A stretch of 64,000 bases of DNA, taken from assembly GCF_008728635.1 (NCBI RefSeq), contig NZ_CP044285.1, positions 2,418,001 to 2,482,000 on the forward strand. Direction: 5' to 3'. This DNA comes from Hymenobacter baengnokdamensis. Lineage in GTDB: Bacteria; Bacteroidota; Bacteroidia; Cytophagales; Hymenobacteraceae. The position numbers were made by a program, and so were the translations under genes. Below the pieces are notes generated by a model. The model did not search any database, was not told where the DNA came from, and saw only the letters and a program-made list of their open reading frames with translations. The stretch's first letter is position 1, and each line of letters opens with the position of its first letter. Below are positions 24,198 to 34,176 of this stretch, one piece after another.

Positions 24198-27017
24198 ATG
24201 AGATTACTTAGTACTCTGTTATGGCTTGCTCTACTGGCTGGTGCCGGGGCAGTAATGGCGGCTCCGCCCACGCTGCCGGGCCGGCTGGTATTTAAGCTGC
24301 GGGCGGGCGGCGCTGCCCCGACTGCCGAGCTTGATGCCGTGCGGGCAGCTTTGCAATCGTTGCAGGCTACCGGCCTCACGCAAAAGTTTCCCCTTAGCCT
24401 GCCTCCCAATCCTGAGCAGCCAGGCGGCGTTGACCTGCGCCGGGTATTTGAAATAACCGTGCCGCCTACGTTGAGCCTGGCTAAGGCGCGCGCCGTTCTG
24501 CTGGCCAGCGGCGTAGTAGAATACGTAGAGCCGCTTTATATAAGGCAGCCGCTATATGTGCCCAATGACCCGCTTGCCGACTCAACTACCGGGGCCCAGT
24601 ATTACTTGCGGCTGATTAATGCCTACCGCGCCTGGGATTTTACCAAGGGCGATACCAGCATGGTCATTGGCATGACGGATACCGGCATTCGCTACAGCCA
24701 CGAAGACCTGCGCCACCAGGTGAAATATAATTATGCCGACCCTATCAACGGGAAAGATGACGACGGCGATGGCTATATCGACAATTTTCGGGGGTGGGAT
24801 TTTGCCAATAATAATAACGACCCGCTCTACGAGGGCGTGGTGGCCCACGGCTCGCTAACCTCCGGGGTAGTGGCCGGGCAGGCCGACAATGGCAAGGGTA
24901 TTGCCGGCGTAGGATTCCGGTGCAAGTTTTTGCCGCTGCAAATATTTTCTGACGTCGGGGTGGCGGCTTTTGGAGGGTATGAGGCCGTCGTGTATGCAGC
25001 CGACCACGGCTGTAAGGTTATTAATATGTCGTGGGGCGGGGCGGGCGGCTATTCGAGCTTCGAGCAGGATGTATGCACGTACGCGGCCGTAAACCGCGAC
25101 GCAGTGCTGGTAGCGGCGGCCGGAAATACGCCCAATGACCTCTTGTTTTACCCTGCTTCCTACGACCACGTACTGTCGGTATCGGCCACCGATGGTGCCG
25201 ACGCGAAAGCCAGCTTTGCTACCTACAGCCACCGCGTAGACCTGGTGGCGCCGGGTATCAACATTTTCTCGACCTATGGCTGGAATGTGCAGCTGGCGGC
25301 CGATTCAGTAGATACCGATTACTGGCGCTCGTCGGGCACTTCCTTTTCTGCTCCGCAGGTGTCGGGAGCCGCCGCCCTGGTGCGGGTCAGGTTTCCGCAG
25401 CTCACGTCCGAGCAGGTAATGGCGCAGCTGCGCCAAACTGCCGATGCCAGTATCTACAAATTGCCGGCCAACGCAGCTTACCAGGGCTACCTGGGTACGG
25501 GCCGCCTGAACGTGGGGCGGGCAGTTGCTGCCCTTAACCAGCGGGAAGCCCGGGTAGTGCGCAGTGTCATGCTGCCGCCCAGCGCCGCAGGGTATGCGCC
25601 CGGTGATACCTTTCAGCTGGTAGCTACGGTGCGCAACCTGCTGTTGCCCATCGTCGGCCTCAAAGTAACCTTAACCTCGCTTTCTCCTTACGTGGCTGTG
25701 CGCCAGGGGCTGTTTGAGGCAGGCAGCCTGGCTACGCTGGCCGAAACCGACAACAAGGCGCTGCCTTACTGGCTAACGGTAGCGGCTACCGGTGTGCCAG
25801 TAAATACAACGGCCACTTTACGCTACCATTTTACGGGCGATAACGGCTATCAGTCAGACCAATACGTAGACGTTACTCTGAATCCGGACTACGTGCAGCT
25901 CAATGCCGGCGACCTCTCGCTGACCCTGACCAGCCGCGGTAGCCTGGCCTACGATGACCTTGCCGGCACGTTGGGCCAGGGCGTCAGCTACCGCAACAGC
26001 ATACCGCTGCTTAGTGAGGGGGGGCTGCTGCTCGCTACTTCACCTACCCGCGTCTCAGACCGCCTGCGCAGCACCAACGGCGGGGCGCGCCAGTCGTTTT
26101 ATACCCTGGCTCAGGTGAGGCGCCTGGCCCCCGGCCCCCGCGCCGACCAGGAGGCCTACGGCGTATTTCGCGACTCGCTGCCCACTGCGCAGCAGCCACG
26201 CTCGGTGGGAGTACGTATTCGGCAGCATGGCCAAAGCTGGGCCGCGCCCGCCGCCCGCCGCAACGTTATTTTGCTCAGCTATTCCTTGCAAAATCTTACT
26301 GCCGACACCCTTAAGCCCCTGTATGCCGGCTTATTTACCGACTGGGACCTGCCCGGCGCCCCGGCCCGCAACGTAGCCCGCTGGGATTCGGTCAACCGCG
26401 TAGGCTATTGCTTCGACCCTGTAGCGCCAGTCGTGTACACCGGCATTCAGGTTCTGGGTACTGGCCCGGCCGGCGTATACTCTATTGATAACCAGGCGCC
26501 CAAATCCAGTCCCATCTATTTTGGCGATGGGTTTAGCCCTGCCGAAAAATACCTGGCGCTCAGCGGGGGCTTCGGGCGGGCCCACCGCGAGGCCGGCACC
26601 CTGGCTGCCGGCACCGACGTATCGCAGGTAGTAAGTACGCTGCTGACCCGGCTGGCTCCCGGCGACTCCGCCACCATAGCGTTTGCCGTGCTGGCTGCCC
26701 CTACGCTCGCCGAGCTGCAAACTGCGGCCCAGGCCGCCACTGCCACCTACCAGCAGGTACTGGCGGCCCGGCCGGCGGCCGGCCCGGCCGCTTTCTGGAA
26801 GCTCTATCCTAATCCGACTAATGACCGGCTGCAAATTGAGCTGCCCACGACGCTGGGAGCGGTTATGGCTCAGGTGTTTGACAACATGGGCCAGCAGGTG
26901 CTGGCGGCCCCGTTGCGGGCCGGTGGCGGCGAGTTGAGGCTGGCAGGCCTGGCTCCGGGCCTGTACGTAGTGCGAATAGCCGGCACCAGCCTGGGGCAGC
27001 GGGTAGAACGGGAGTAG
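24198..27017 (+). CDS. Secreted S8 subtilisin-like peptidase with T9SS sorting domain
   Basis: This 939-residue protein begins with a signal peptide (LLWLALLAGAGAVMA) and a short propeptide-like region. The S8 catalytic domain carries Asp161 in IGMTDTGIRYSHEDL, His217 in VAHGSLTSGVVAG and Ser382 in SSGTSFSAPQVSGAAAL, so all three catalytic residues are present. An Asp-rich NGKDDDGDGYID calcium-type loop interrupts the domain after Asp161. Beta-rich domains fill the middle (about residues 450-850). The end (WKLYPNPTNDRLQI... to GLYVVRIAG) is a type A sorting domain for type IX secretion. It is an extracellular protein-degrading enzyme. The GC-rich codon use matches the neighbours. Confidence 0.94.
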   Translation: MRLLSTLLWLALLAGAGAVMAAPPTLPGRLVFKLRAGGAAPTAELDAVRAALQSLQATGLTQKFPLSLPPNPEQPGGVDLRRVFEITVPPTLSLAKARAVLLASGVVEYVEPLYIRQPLYVPNDPLADSTTGAQYYLRLINAYRAWDFTKGDTSMVIGMTDTGIRYSHEDLRHQVKYNYADPINGKDDDGDGYIDNFRGWDFANNNNDPLYEGVVAHGSLTSGVVAGQADNGKGIAGVGFRCKFLPLQIFSDVGVAAFGGYEAVVYAADHGCKVINMSWGGAGGYSSFEQDVCTYAAVNRDAVLVAAAGNTPNDLLFYPASYDHVLSVSATDGADAKASFATYSHRVDLVAPGINIFSTYGWNVQLAADSVDTDYWRSSGTSFSAPQVSGAAALVRVRFPQLTSEQVMAQLRQTADASIYKLPANAAYQGYLGTGRLNVGRAVAALNQREARVVRSVMLPPSAAGYAPGDTFQLVATVRNLLLPIVGLKVTLTSLSPYVAVRQGLFEAGSLATLAETDNKALPYWLTVAATGVPVNTTATLRYHFTGDNGYQSDQYVDVTLNPDYVQLNAGDLSLTLTSRGSLAYDDLAGTLGQGVSYRNSIPLLSEGGLLLATSPTRVSDRLRSTNGGARQSFYTLAQVRRLAPGPRADQEAYGVFRDSLPTAQQPRSVGVRIRQHGQSWAAPAARRNVILLSYSLQNLTADTLKPLYAGLFTDWDLPGAPARNVARWDSVNRVGYCFDPVAPVVYTGIQVLGTGPAGVYSIDNQAPKSSPIYFGDGFSPAEKYLALSGGFGRAHREAGTLAAGTDVSQVVSTLLTRLAPGDSATIAFAVLAAPTLAELQTAAQAATATYQQVLAARPAAGPAAFWKLYPNPTNDRLQIELPTTLGAVMAQVFDNMGQQVLAAPLRAGGGELRLAGLAPGLYVVRIAGTSLGQRVERE

Positions 27018-27052
27018 CGTCTGCTCGGGCCGGCCGCGACCAGTCTGAATGT

Positions 27053-27085
27053 AAAAAGCCGAACTCGGGAGAGTTCGGCTTTTTT
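27053..27085 (+). terminator. Intrinsic terminator of the subtilase gene
   Basis: AAAAGCCGAACTC and GAGTTCGGCTTTTTT pair around a short loop with a T run, 36 bases after the stop codon. Confidence 0.88.
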
Positions 27086-27212
27086 GCTGAAAATCAGCGC
27101 AAAATAGAGCGGGTAAAAAACAGTTGGCAGGTGTTGGATAAGCCTAGCCAGGTGCAGGTGCCTGATAACGAATACCTGAGAACGCCTGTGCTTTTGACCG
27201 AGTACTAATTAA

Positions 27213-27509
27213 CTAATAGCTGGACCCCGACTTCGTAGCTGCGCTGTCTTTCTTCATCCCTTTGTGGTGCATTTTCATGTCGCCTTTGCGGGGGCGGGTC
27301 GTGGCCTTCATGGTGTTGCCGGCGGCGTCTTTGCCTTTCATCTTCATTTTGCCGTCGTCACCCACCTTGGTTTTAACAGTCATGCCATCGGCTTTGGAGA
27401 TGGTTTTATCGCCGCCGTCTTTGGTAACCGTGGTGGGCGAGGTTTGCGCCTGGGCCGAAGCTGCAACGAATAAGCAGAGAGCTACTGCAGAAAAAAGAGT
27501 CTTTTTCAT
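27213..27509 (-). CDS. Small secreted Lys/Met/His-rich protein
   Basis: This 98-residue protein has a signal peptide (MKKTLFSAVALCLFVAASAQAQ). The mature part is rich in Lys, Met, Asp and Gly, with the runs KMKMKGKDAAG and DMKMHHKGMKK, and no cysteine. The Met/His clusters resemble weak metal (copper or silver) sites, but no known family is recognised. It probably sits in the periplasm. It is monocistronic, 73 bases upstream (in its own reading direction) of no other gene, with the aldolase gene on the same strand before it. Confidence 0.75.
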   Translation of the reverse strand: MKKTLFSAVALCLFVAASAQAQTSPTTVTKDGGDKTISKADGMTVKTKVGDDGKMKMKGKDAAGNTMKATTRPRKGDMKMHHKGMKKDSAATKSGSSY

Positions 27510-27582
27510 AATCAGAAGTGAAAAAATGATGTGGCGGCTATACGCATAGCCGTCGAGCTAAGTTTAGGCCGCCGCCCGCCGC

Positions 27583-28668
27583 CTAGGGCCGGCGATTCAC
27601 GGCATTCAGGTCCTCAAAGGCCTGCTTGAGGCGTGTTACGAACGTTTTTTCGCCTTCCCGCAGCCACACGCGGGGGTCGTAATACTTTTTGTTGGGCGCG
27701 TCGGGGCCGGTAGGGTTGCCAATCTGGCCTTGCAGGAAGCCTTCGTTTTTCACGTAGTACTTCTGAATCCCTTCCCAGAAAGCCCACTGCAAATCAGTAT
27801 CAATATTCATCTTGATAGCGCCGTAGCTGATAGCTTCCCGAATTTCCTCCTGGCTCGAGCCCGAGCCGCCGTGAAATACAAAATCAATAGGCAACGCCTC
27901 GGCGATGTTGTGCTTCTGACGCAAATGCTCTTGCGAATTGTGCAGAATCCTGGGTTGCAGCTTTACATTGCCCGGCTTGTACACGCCGTGTACATTGCCA
28001 AAAGCCGCCGCGATGGTAAAGCGCGGGCTTATTTCGCTGAGCTTCTCATAGGCATAGGCTACTTCCTCGGGCTGCGTGTAGAGCTTGGCGCTATCCACAT
28101 CCGAGTTATCGACGCCATCTTCCTCCCCGCCGGTTACGCCCAGCTCAATTTCCAGCGTCATGCCGATTTTGGCCATGCGCGCCAGGTACTTCTGGCAAAT
28201 TTCGATGTTCTCCTCAATCGGCTCTTCCGACAGGTCGAGCATGTGCGAGCTATACAAGGGCTGACCGTGCTCGGCAAAAAACTTCTCGCCGGCCTCCAGC
28301 AGGCCATCAATCCAGGGCAGAAGCTTTTTAGCGGCGTGGTCGGTGTGCAGAATCACGGGCACGCCATAGGCCTGCGCCATCAGATGTACGTGCTGCGCGC
28401 CCGAGATGCCGCCCGCGATGCTGGCCTGCTGCTTGTCGTTGGCCAGGCCCTTACCGGCAAAAAACTGCGCGCCGCCGTTAGAAAACTGAATGATTACCGG
28501 CGAGTTAAGGTCGCGGGCCGTTTCAAGCACGGCATTCACAGTGTCGGTGCCGGTTACGTTCACGGCGGGCAGGGCATAGCCGTTAGCCTTCGCGTGTTGG
28601 AAAAGGGCCTGCACTTCGTCGCCGTGCAGCACGCCGGCCCGCAGGCCGGTCAGGGTGGATGTTGCCAT
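27583..28668 (-). CDS. fbaA: Class II fructose-bisphosphate aldolase
   Basis: This 361-residue protein matches the class IIA type of E. coli FbaA. It has ALPAVNVTGTDTVNAVLE near the N-terminus, VILHTDHAAKKLLPW with a zinc-ligand His, and LEIELGVTGGEEDGVDNSD. Then come AFGNVHGVYKPGN with a zinc His, and FHGGSGSSQEEI with the third zinc His and phosphate-binding Ser. It cleaves fructose 1,6-bisphosphate to dihydroxyacetone phosphate and glyceraldehyde 3-phosphate and works in reverse in gluconeogenesis. Length is normal. It is a single gene in this window. Confidence 0.97.
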   Translation of the reverse strand: MATSTLTGLRAGVLHGDEVQALFQHAKANGYALPAVNVTGTDTVNAVLETARDLNSPVIIQFSNGGAQFFAGKGLANDKQQASIAGGISGAQHVHLMAQAYGVPVILHTDHAAKKLLPWIDGLLEAGEKFFAEHGQPLYSSHMLDLSEEPIEENIEICQKYLARMAKIGMTLEIELGVTGGEEDGVDNSDVDSAKLYTQPEEVAYAYEKLSEISPRFTIAAAFGNVHGVYKPGNVKLQPRILHNSQEHLRQKHNIAEALPIDFVFHGGSGSSQEEIREAISYGAIKMNIDTDLQWAFWEGIQKYYVKNEGFLQGQIGNPTGPDAPNKKYYDPRVWLREGEKTFVTRLKQAFEDLNAVNRRP

Positions 28669-28737
28669 GTTTGGAAAGGCGCGGCGCTAAGGGTGCCGCG
28701 CTGCAAAGAAAACAGCCAGGCCGCTGTTTTGGCATCA

Positions 28738-28803
28738 AGCCCCGAAATTCGGGGCTGAAGTCCGCCGCGCCTTAGCTGCAGGCCAATGCTTGCAGCTAAG
28801 GCG
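28738..28803. other. Two adjacent hairpins between fbaA and a small gene
   Basis: AGCCCCGAA/TTCGGGGCT at 28738-28756, and CGCCTTAGCTGCA/TGCAGCTAAGGCG at 28768-28803. Neither ends in a clear T run. They may terminate the minus-strand transcript of the small gene before fbaA, or be dispersed repeats. Confidence 0.5.
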
Positions 28804-28828
28804 TAGAGTACGAAAAGCTACGCTAAAA

Positions 28829-29059
28829 TCAAGCAGCATTGGCTTCGTGCTTAGCAGCTGATTCCAGGTAATATACAACCTCGTCAATGGTGAGCCGGCC
28901 TCTGGAGTACAAATCAAGCGCCTGTTGCTGAGAGGGTTTTACCAGAAATGGAATGCCGTTGGTATAGAAAATAATGGCTGCTACAAGTCGCTGGCGGCTC
29001 TGCTCAGTAGCAGGGGAACAAACTTGTAAGGGTTGAATAGAGCGGGTGGGAAAGTTCAT
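28829..29059 (-). CDS. Hypothetical small protein
   Basis: This 76-residue protein has no recognised family. The C-terminal half reads VKPSQQQALDLYSRGRLTID then EVVYYLESAAKHE. This resembles short antitoxin-like C-termini (VbhA-like 'G.ls.dEl...l' pattern), a weak comparison by eye. No signal peptide. The start ATG at 29059 is preceded on the minus strand by TAACTTTAACTT, near a -7-like element. Its neighbour is the fbaA gene 160 bases downstream, separated by hairpins. Confidence 0.55.
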   Translation of the reverse strand: MNFPTRSIQPLQVCSPATEQSRQRLVAAIIFYTNGIPFLVKPSQQQALDLYSRGRLTIDEVVYYLESAAKHEANAA

Positions 29060-29402
29060 AAGTTAAAGTTAGTGCCCGCGGTCCGTTTTTTTGTGCTGGT
29101 TTTGTGCAATTATTTTAAATCTTACTACCTATGGTGCCGGGCCAGGCAGCAGAGGCGTCGCTGAGGAGCGCTTCGGCATAGGAGGCGCCCAACTAAACTC
29201 CCGAAGCTGGCACCGGGCCCGCAGCAATGCTTAACGCTTATCGATGCCAGCGCGTGCTGGCAGATTGCTCGGCCGCCGTTGCTGCTTCACTAGCTGGCCA
29301 GGAAGTAGCTTCCATTATCTACCCGAAAACCAAGGGTACAGCACCCGGCTTGCCACAGTAGGGGGAGGCTATTTATGAAATATAGTATAAGCTGCATATA
29401 AT
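29060..29402. other. Intergenic stretch without a convincing gene
   Basis: About 340 bases between the small hypothetical gene and tRNA-Arg. The only open frame of note is a 44-codon one on the plus strand, 29227-29361, starting MLNAYRCQRVLADC. It has coding-like composition but no recognisable similarity, and could be a gene remnant. Confidence 0.4.
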
Positions 29403-29437
29403 AAAAAAGGCCTTCACAATACCGTGAAGGCCTTTTA
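29403..29437 (-). terminator. Terminator of the tRNA-Arg transcript
   Basis: AAGGCCTTCAC and GTGAAGGCCTT pair with a six-base loop; on the minus strand a T run follows. It starts one base after the tRNA 3' end. Confidence 0.85.
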
Positions 29438-29438
29438 G

Positions 29439-29510
29439 TGGTCGCGTTAGGAATCGAACCTAAATCTAGAGCTTCGGAGGCTCCTATACTATCCGTTGTA
29501 CTACGCGACC
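29439..29510 (-). tRNA. tRNA-Arg (anticodon CCG)
   Basis: Read on the minus strand, the acceptor arms GGTCGCG and CGCGACC pair fully, with A as discriminator. The anticodon stem GGAGC/GCTCT encloses loop CTCCGAA with anticodon CCG, decoding CGG (Arg). The T arm is TTAGG-TTCGATT-CCTAA. The length is 72 bases. CCA is not encoded (ACCAC follows). CGG is a common Arg codon in this GC-rich genome. Confidence 0.95.
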
Positions 29511-29658
29511 CGTTGCGGGGCTGCAAAAGTAGCTACAAAAGCCGGGGTGGCCAAACGCAGGCTGGTTTTTATCCGGCTTGTGGCTCAGGCGAAGCATCCA
29601 GGCAGCAATTCGGGCGGCTAAAAATTGCCTGTCTGGCGATGCCGCAATGCGTCACTAC

Positions 29659-30639
29659 CTAGCTAAAGCCTAATACCGGATGCGGCTGATAGGGCTCTTC
29701 AAGGCGTTTTATCTCCTCGGCTGAGAGCCGTACATCTACGGCGGCCACGGCATCTTCGAGGTGGCCGGGCTTGCTGGCGCCCACGATGGGGGAAGTGATA
29801 ACGGGCTTGCTCAGCATCCAGGCCAGGGCAATCTGGGCGTTAGGCAGGCCGCGCTCCTGGGCAATTTCCGTCACGCGGTCGGCCACCGCAAAGTCGTCGT
29901 CGCGGCCATACAGGCTTTTGCCGAAGTTGTCCGTTTTGGCGCGCTCGGTTTCGTTGCGCTCCTTCAAGCGCCCGCCCGTGAGCAGCCCGCGCGCCAGCGG
30001 CGACCACGGAATAACGCCGATTTTCTGGTCCTGGCACAGCGGCAGCATCTCGCGCTCCTCCTCGCGGTATACGAGGTTATAGTGCGGCTGCATACTCACG
30101 AAGCGCGTCCAGTTGTGCTTATCAGCCAGGTACAGCGCCTGAGCAAACTGCCAGCTGAACATTGACGAGGCGCCGATATAGCGGGCCTTGCCAGCCTTTA
30201 CCACGTCGTGCAATGCCTCCAGGGTTTCTTCAATAGGCGTGTTGTAGTCCCAGCGGTGTATCTGGTAAAGGTCCACGTAGTCGGTGCCCAGCCGCCGGAG
30301 GCTGGCGTCGATGGCGCTCATAATGTGCTTGCGCGAGAGGCCTTTATCGTTCGGCCCCGGCCCCATCGGGTTAAAGACCTTGGTGGCTAGTACCAGCTCG
30401 TCGCGCTTGGCAAAGTCGCGCAGGGCACGGCCCACTACTTCCTCACTTGCGCCGTTGGAGTACACATCGGCCGTGTCGAAGAAGTTGATGCCTAACTCCA
30501 GCGCTTTTTGAATGAAAGGCCGGCTGGCTGCCTCGTTCAGGGCCCAGGGCCAGCGCTCGGTGGGGGTGCCGTAGGTCATGGTGCCCAGGCAAATTTTAGA
30601 AACCTGTAAGCCAGTGTTTCCTAAGCGGGTGAATTCCAT
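29659..30639 (-). CDS. Aldo/keto reductase
   Basis: This 326-residue protein has the full AKR barrel. It opens with MEFTRLGNTGLQVSKICLGT, then has the catalytic tetrad: Asp and Tyr in FFDTADVYSNGASEE, Lys in LVLATKVFN, and His in LYQIHRWDY. The NADPH-binding end includes IPWSPLARGLLTGG and ITSPIVGASKPGHLEDA. It resembles the YajO/PhlDP-like AKR group that reduces aldehydes and ketones with NADPH. Start and length are typical. Monocistronic, with a REP-like repeat just upstream. Confidence 0.94.
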   Translation of the reverse strand: MEFTRLGNTGLQVSKICLGTMTYGTPTERWPWALNEAASRPFIQKALELGINFFDTADVYSNGASEEVVGRALRDFAKRDELVLATKVFNPMGPGPNDKGLSRKHIMSAIDASLRRLGTDYVDLYQIHRWDYNTPIEETLEALHDVVKAGKARYIGASSMFSWQFAQALYLADKHNWTRFVSMQPHYNLVYREEEREMLPLCQDQKIGVIPWSPLARGLLTGGRLKERNETERAKTDNFGKSLYGRDDDFAVADRVTEIAQERGLPNAQIALAWMLSKPVITSPIVGASKPGHLEDAVAAVDVRLSAEEIKRLEEPYQPHPVLGFS

Positions 30640-30670
30640 CGGAAAAGGAAAAGAGTAATTGAATTAAAAA

Positions 30671-30770
30671 GAACGTCATGCTGAGCTTGCCGAAGCATCT
30701 CTGTCGCGCCGTCTGATTAGTACCCCTGGCGCCGTGGTAGAGATGCTTCGGCAAGCTCAGCATGACGTTC
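30671..30770. repeat. REP-like palindromic repeat, family A copy 2
   Basis: GAACGTCATGCTGAGCTTGC, then CGAAGCATCTCT, is mirrored by AGAGATGCTTCGGCAAGCTC ending CATGACGTTC, with a CGCGCCGTCTGATTAG-like centre. This is the best-preserved of the three family A copies (others at 7364 and 32972). Confidence 0.9.
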
Positions 30771-30792
30771 ACTAGGTTTAGGGAGTAAACCA

Positions 30793-30827
30793 AAAAAGCC
30801 CGCCCAGGTTACCGGACGAGCTTTTTC
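30793..30827 (-). terminator. Terminator after sucC
   Basis: AAAAAGC-CGCCC.GG and its partner GGACGAGCTTTTT pair with a few G-T pairs and a short loop; T run on the minus strand. It lies 22 bases after the sucC stop codon. Confidence 0.65.
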
Positions 30828-30848
30828 ATACATTCAATTTTAGCTATA

Positions 30849-32045
<1,197 letters not shown>

Positions 32046-32126
32046 CGGAGGGGGTAGGGGTGGAGTTTTTTACTGGCGCGAAGGTAGGGCCGGATGCGGG
32101 AATGGGGAGCGTAAAAATCGTCTGTA

Positions 32127-32206
32127 ATTGCGAGCCTGCGAAGCAAGCGCACCCGAACGAGTCGTGCGAGTGTCGTTCGGGTGCGCTTGCTTCGCAGGCT
32201 CGCAAT
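32127..32206. repeat. Palindromic repeat, family C
   Basis: ATTGCGAGCCTGCGAAGCAA and the next CGCACCCGAACGA are mirrored by TCGTTCGGGTGCGCTTGCTTCGCAGGCTCGCAAT, an almost perfect ~33-base-arm palindrome between two divergent genes. The inner CTTCGCAGGCTCG is shared with repeat 32972-33083, suggesting the families are related. Confidence 0.8.
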
Positions 32207-32259
32207 GACAAAGTGCTGTCTAGGCTCGTTAGCGCCCAACGCCCGGCCCCCTTTGCGCG

Positions 32260-32267
32260 TAGCTTTG
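32260..32267 (+). promoter_or_regulatory. TAGCTTTG -7 box before the LolD-like gene
   Basis: TAGCTTTG matches TAnnTTTG and lies 31 bases before the start codon. Transcription would begin near 32273, giving a ~25-base leader. No matching TTG is found at the -33 position. Confidence 0.45.
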
Positions 32268-32298
32268 CCTTCCTACTATCTGTTTTCCTTCGTTCGCT

Positions 32299-32955
32299 TT
32301 GCTACAAGCTATTAACCTCCGTAAAAGCTACAACTCGCTGGAAGTGCTCAAGGGCATCGACCTTACCATTCAGCGGGCCGAGATTGTGAGTATCGTGGGG
32401 TCGTCGGGCGCCGGAAAAAGCACGCTGCTGCATATTCTGGGCACCCTTGATAACCCCGACTCGGGCGAAGTGCTGTTTGATGGCGAGTCGGTAACGAGCC
32501 TGGGCCGCACCTCGCTGGCCAGGTTTCGCAACCGCCACATTGGCTTCGTGTTTCAGTTTCACAACCTGCTGCCTGAGTTTACGGCCATTGAAAACGTGTG
32601 CCTGCCCGCTTACCTGGCCGACCGCTCCGAAAAAGAGGTGCGGGTGCGGGCCCGCGAGCTGCTCGGCCTGCTTAATCTTGACCACCGGGTCGACCACAAG
32701 CCCAGCGAGATGAGCGGTGGCGAGCAGCAGCGCGTGTCGGTGGCCCGCGCCCTTATCAACTCGCCCGAAATTATTTTCGCCGACGAGCCTAGCGGCAACC
32801 TCGACTCGAAAAACGCCCAGGAGCTGCACGAGCTGTTTTTCTGGCTGCGTAAGGAGTTCGGCCAGACTTTCGTCATCGTAACCCACAACGACACCCTGGC
32901 CCAGATGGCCGACCGCACCATCGTGATGCGCGACGGCCATATTTTGGAGGAGTAG
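32299..32955 (+). CDS. LolD/MacB-type ABC transporter ATPase
   Basis: This 218-residue ATPase has Walker [13 protein letters not shown], the Q-loop [10 protein letters not shown], the ABC signature [15 protein letters not shown], Walker [14 protein letters not shown] and the H-loop VTHND. The size, '[11 protein letters not shown]' and '[11 protein letters not shown]' patterns match LolD, which with LolC/E extracts lipoproteins from the inner membrane. MacB-type exporters are close relatives. The start is TTG at 32299 (TTG CTA CAA GCT): no ATG is available upstream in frame, and the family begins right there (IQA-NL-KSY). The permease genes are not in the window. Confidence 0.93.
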   Translation: MLQAINLRKSYNSLEVLKGIDLTIQRAEIVSIVGSSGAGKSTLLHILGTLDNPDSGEVLFDGESVTSLGRTSLARFRNRHIGFVFQFHNLLPEFTAIENVCLPAYLADRSEKEVRVRARELLGLLNLDHRVDHKPSEMSGGEQQRVSVARALINSPEIIFADEPSGNLDSKNAQELHELFFWLRKEFGQTFVIVTHNDTLAQMADRTIVMRDGHILEE

Positions 32956-32971
32956 CGGGTAGAAATCCAAA

Positions 32972-33083
32972 AAAGACCTTCCTGCTGAGCTTGTTGAAGC
33001 AGCTCGCTTGCGCCGTTAGGTTAGTAATCTAAAATCTAATGAGGCGGGCGAGCTGCTTCGCAGGCTCGGCAGGACGTTCTTTT
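32972..33083. repeat. REP-like palindromic repeat, family A copy 3 (diverged)
   Basis: AAGACCTTCCTGCTGAGCTT and GTTGAAGCAGCTCGCTTGCG on the left mirror GCGGGCGAGCTGCTTCGCAG and GCTCGGCAGGACGTTCTTTT on the right. It keeps the CTGAGCTTG core and the GCGCCGTTAGG centre of the other family A copies but is more diverged. Confidence 0.8.
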
Positions 33084-33284
33084 TTAGCTTTTCTAACAAG
33101 ATGGCCCGCGCTAAGCCGGTTGGAAAATCGCCCTGCTCGGAATAATTTTTAATTGCCCGTTAAAGCGTCTGATAATCAGCGATAAAATTTGCTAAATAAA
33201 TTGGCTTTCGGGGCACCTTCTTTAGCCTGGCTGGGTTTGATATTCGTACTACAGAACGATAACCGGCCGCCGGCCACCCCAACC

Positions 33285-34091
33285 ATGACCGAAGTCACCA
33301 AAGCCCCGAAAGAAGCTACCGCCAAAAAGGCTGCTCCCCGCGTGGAGAGCTATGACATCGCCAAGTCGGACGAGACGCTCGACCTGGCGAAGGACCTGGC
33401 TAAGTTTATCAAGGAAAATAAGCTCAGCACCCAGGTGCAGGGCAAGGAGTTTGTAAACGTGGAGGGCTGGCAATATGCTGGCTCACGCCTGGGCATCGTA
33501 CCCATTGTGGAGCACGTCATCAACGTCAGCTCCGAGCAAGAGATTAAGTATCAGGCCAAAGTAACGCTGTTCGATATGCGCTCGCAGCATACCGTGGGCG
33601 CCGGCTTCGCCATCTGCTCGAATAAGGAGAGCGGCAAGAAGTTTTACCAGGAGTTTGCCATTGCCAGCATGGCCCAGACGCGTGCCATCGGCAAAGCCTA
33701 CCGCAATATCCTGGCCTGGATAATCCGGGCGGCCGGCTACGAGCCCACGCCCGCTGAGGAAATGGAGTACACCGGCAATGTGCCTGCCCCCGCCTTGGCC
33801 CCGGCCGTAGCGGAGCCCACGCCCGTGATGCGCGCCGTAACCACTGCCCCGGCCCTGCCAGTAGAAACCCCTGCCGCCGAAGCGCCCGTTGCTTTACCGG
33901 TGCAGTATGCTACGGCTTCGCAGAAGGAAGAAATCATCCGCCTGCTGAACCACCCGCTCATCACGCGTCAGGAAAAGACGAAGATGCTGCTCAATATCAA
34001 CCGCCTCGATGAGGAGCGTGCCACGCAGGCCATTGCCAAGCTGCGCAAAGCCATCGAAGACCGTGAGGGCACGACGGCCGTAGCTGCCTAG
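33285..34091 (+). CDS. Conserved hypothetical protein
   Basis: This 268-residue protein is taken from the ATG at 33285; the upstream open part has a hydrophobic run but no matching start. The conserved core spans about residues 45-175: VEGWQYAGSRLGIVP, KVTLFDMRSQHTVGAGFAIC, EFAIASMAQTRAIGKAYRNI. It ends with the IIRAAGYEPTPAEEMEY segment. A Pro/Ala linker leads to a C-terminal helical piece (ASQKEEIIRLLNHPLITRQE). The pattern 'QTRAIGKAYRN' recalls phage ERF/annealase-like and ssDNA-binding families ('ETRAxgRAlrna'), suggestive only. No signal peptide; probably cytoplasmic. It is followed by a clear terminator, so it is a single-gene unit. Confidence 0.72.
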   Translation: MTEVTKAPKEATAKKAAPRVESYDIAKSDETLDLAKDLAKFIKENKLSTQVQGKEFVNVEGWQYAGSRLGIVPIVEHVINVSSEQEIKYQAKVTLFDMRSQHTVGAGFAICSNKESGKKFYQEFAIASMAQTRAIGKAYRNILAWIIRAAGYEPTPAEEMEYTGNVPAPALAPAVAEPTPVMRAVTTAPALPVETPAAEAPVALPVQYATASQKEEIIRLLNHPLITRQEKTKMLLNINRLDEERATQAIAKLRKAIEDREGTTAVAA

Positions 34092-34116
34092 TAGCTTAAA
34101 GAAGATTCTGATTACC

Positions 34117-34147
34117 AGCCCGGTGCCGTAAGGTGCCGGGCTTTTTT
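34117..34147 (+). terminator. Intrinsic terminator
   Basis: AGCCCGG...CCGGGCT hairpin with an inner TGCC/GGTG pairing, then six T, 26 bases after the stop codon. Confidence 0.8.
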
Positions 34148-34176
34148 GTTGAGTGCTGCCAGAAGTAAAGGGGCGG

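Noticed and set aside
29439..29510. tRNA-Arg as an integration site for a genomic island
   Set aside because: No direct repeat of the tRNA 3' end and no integrase were found nearby.
33189..33284. Upstream hydrophobic extension of the 33285 protein as a signal peptide
   Set aside because: It starts from a non-ATG codon, lacks a cleavage site, and the conserved core looks cytoplasmic.
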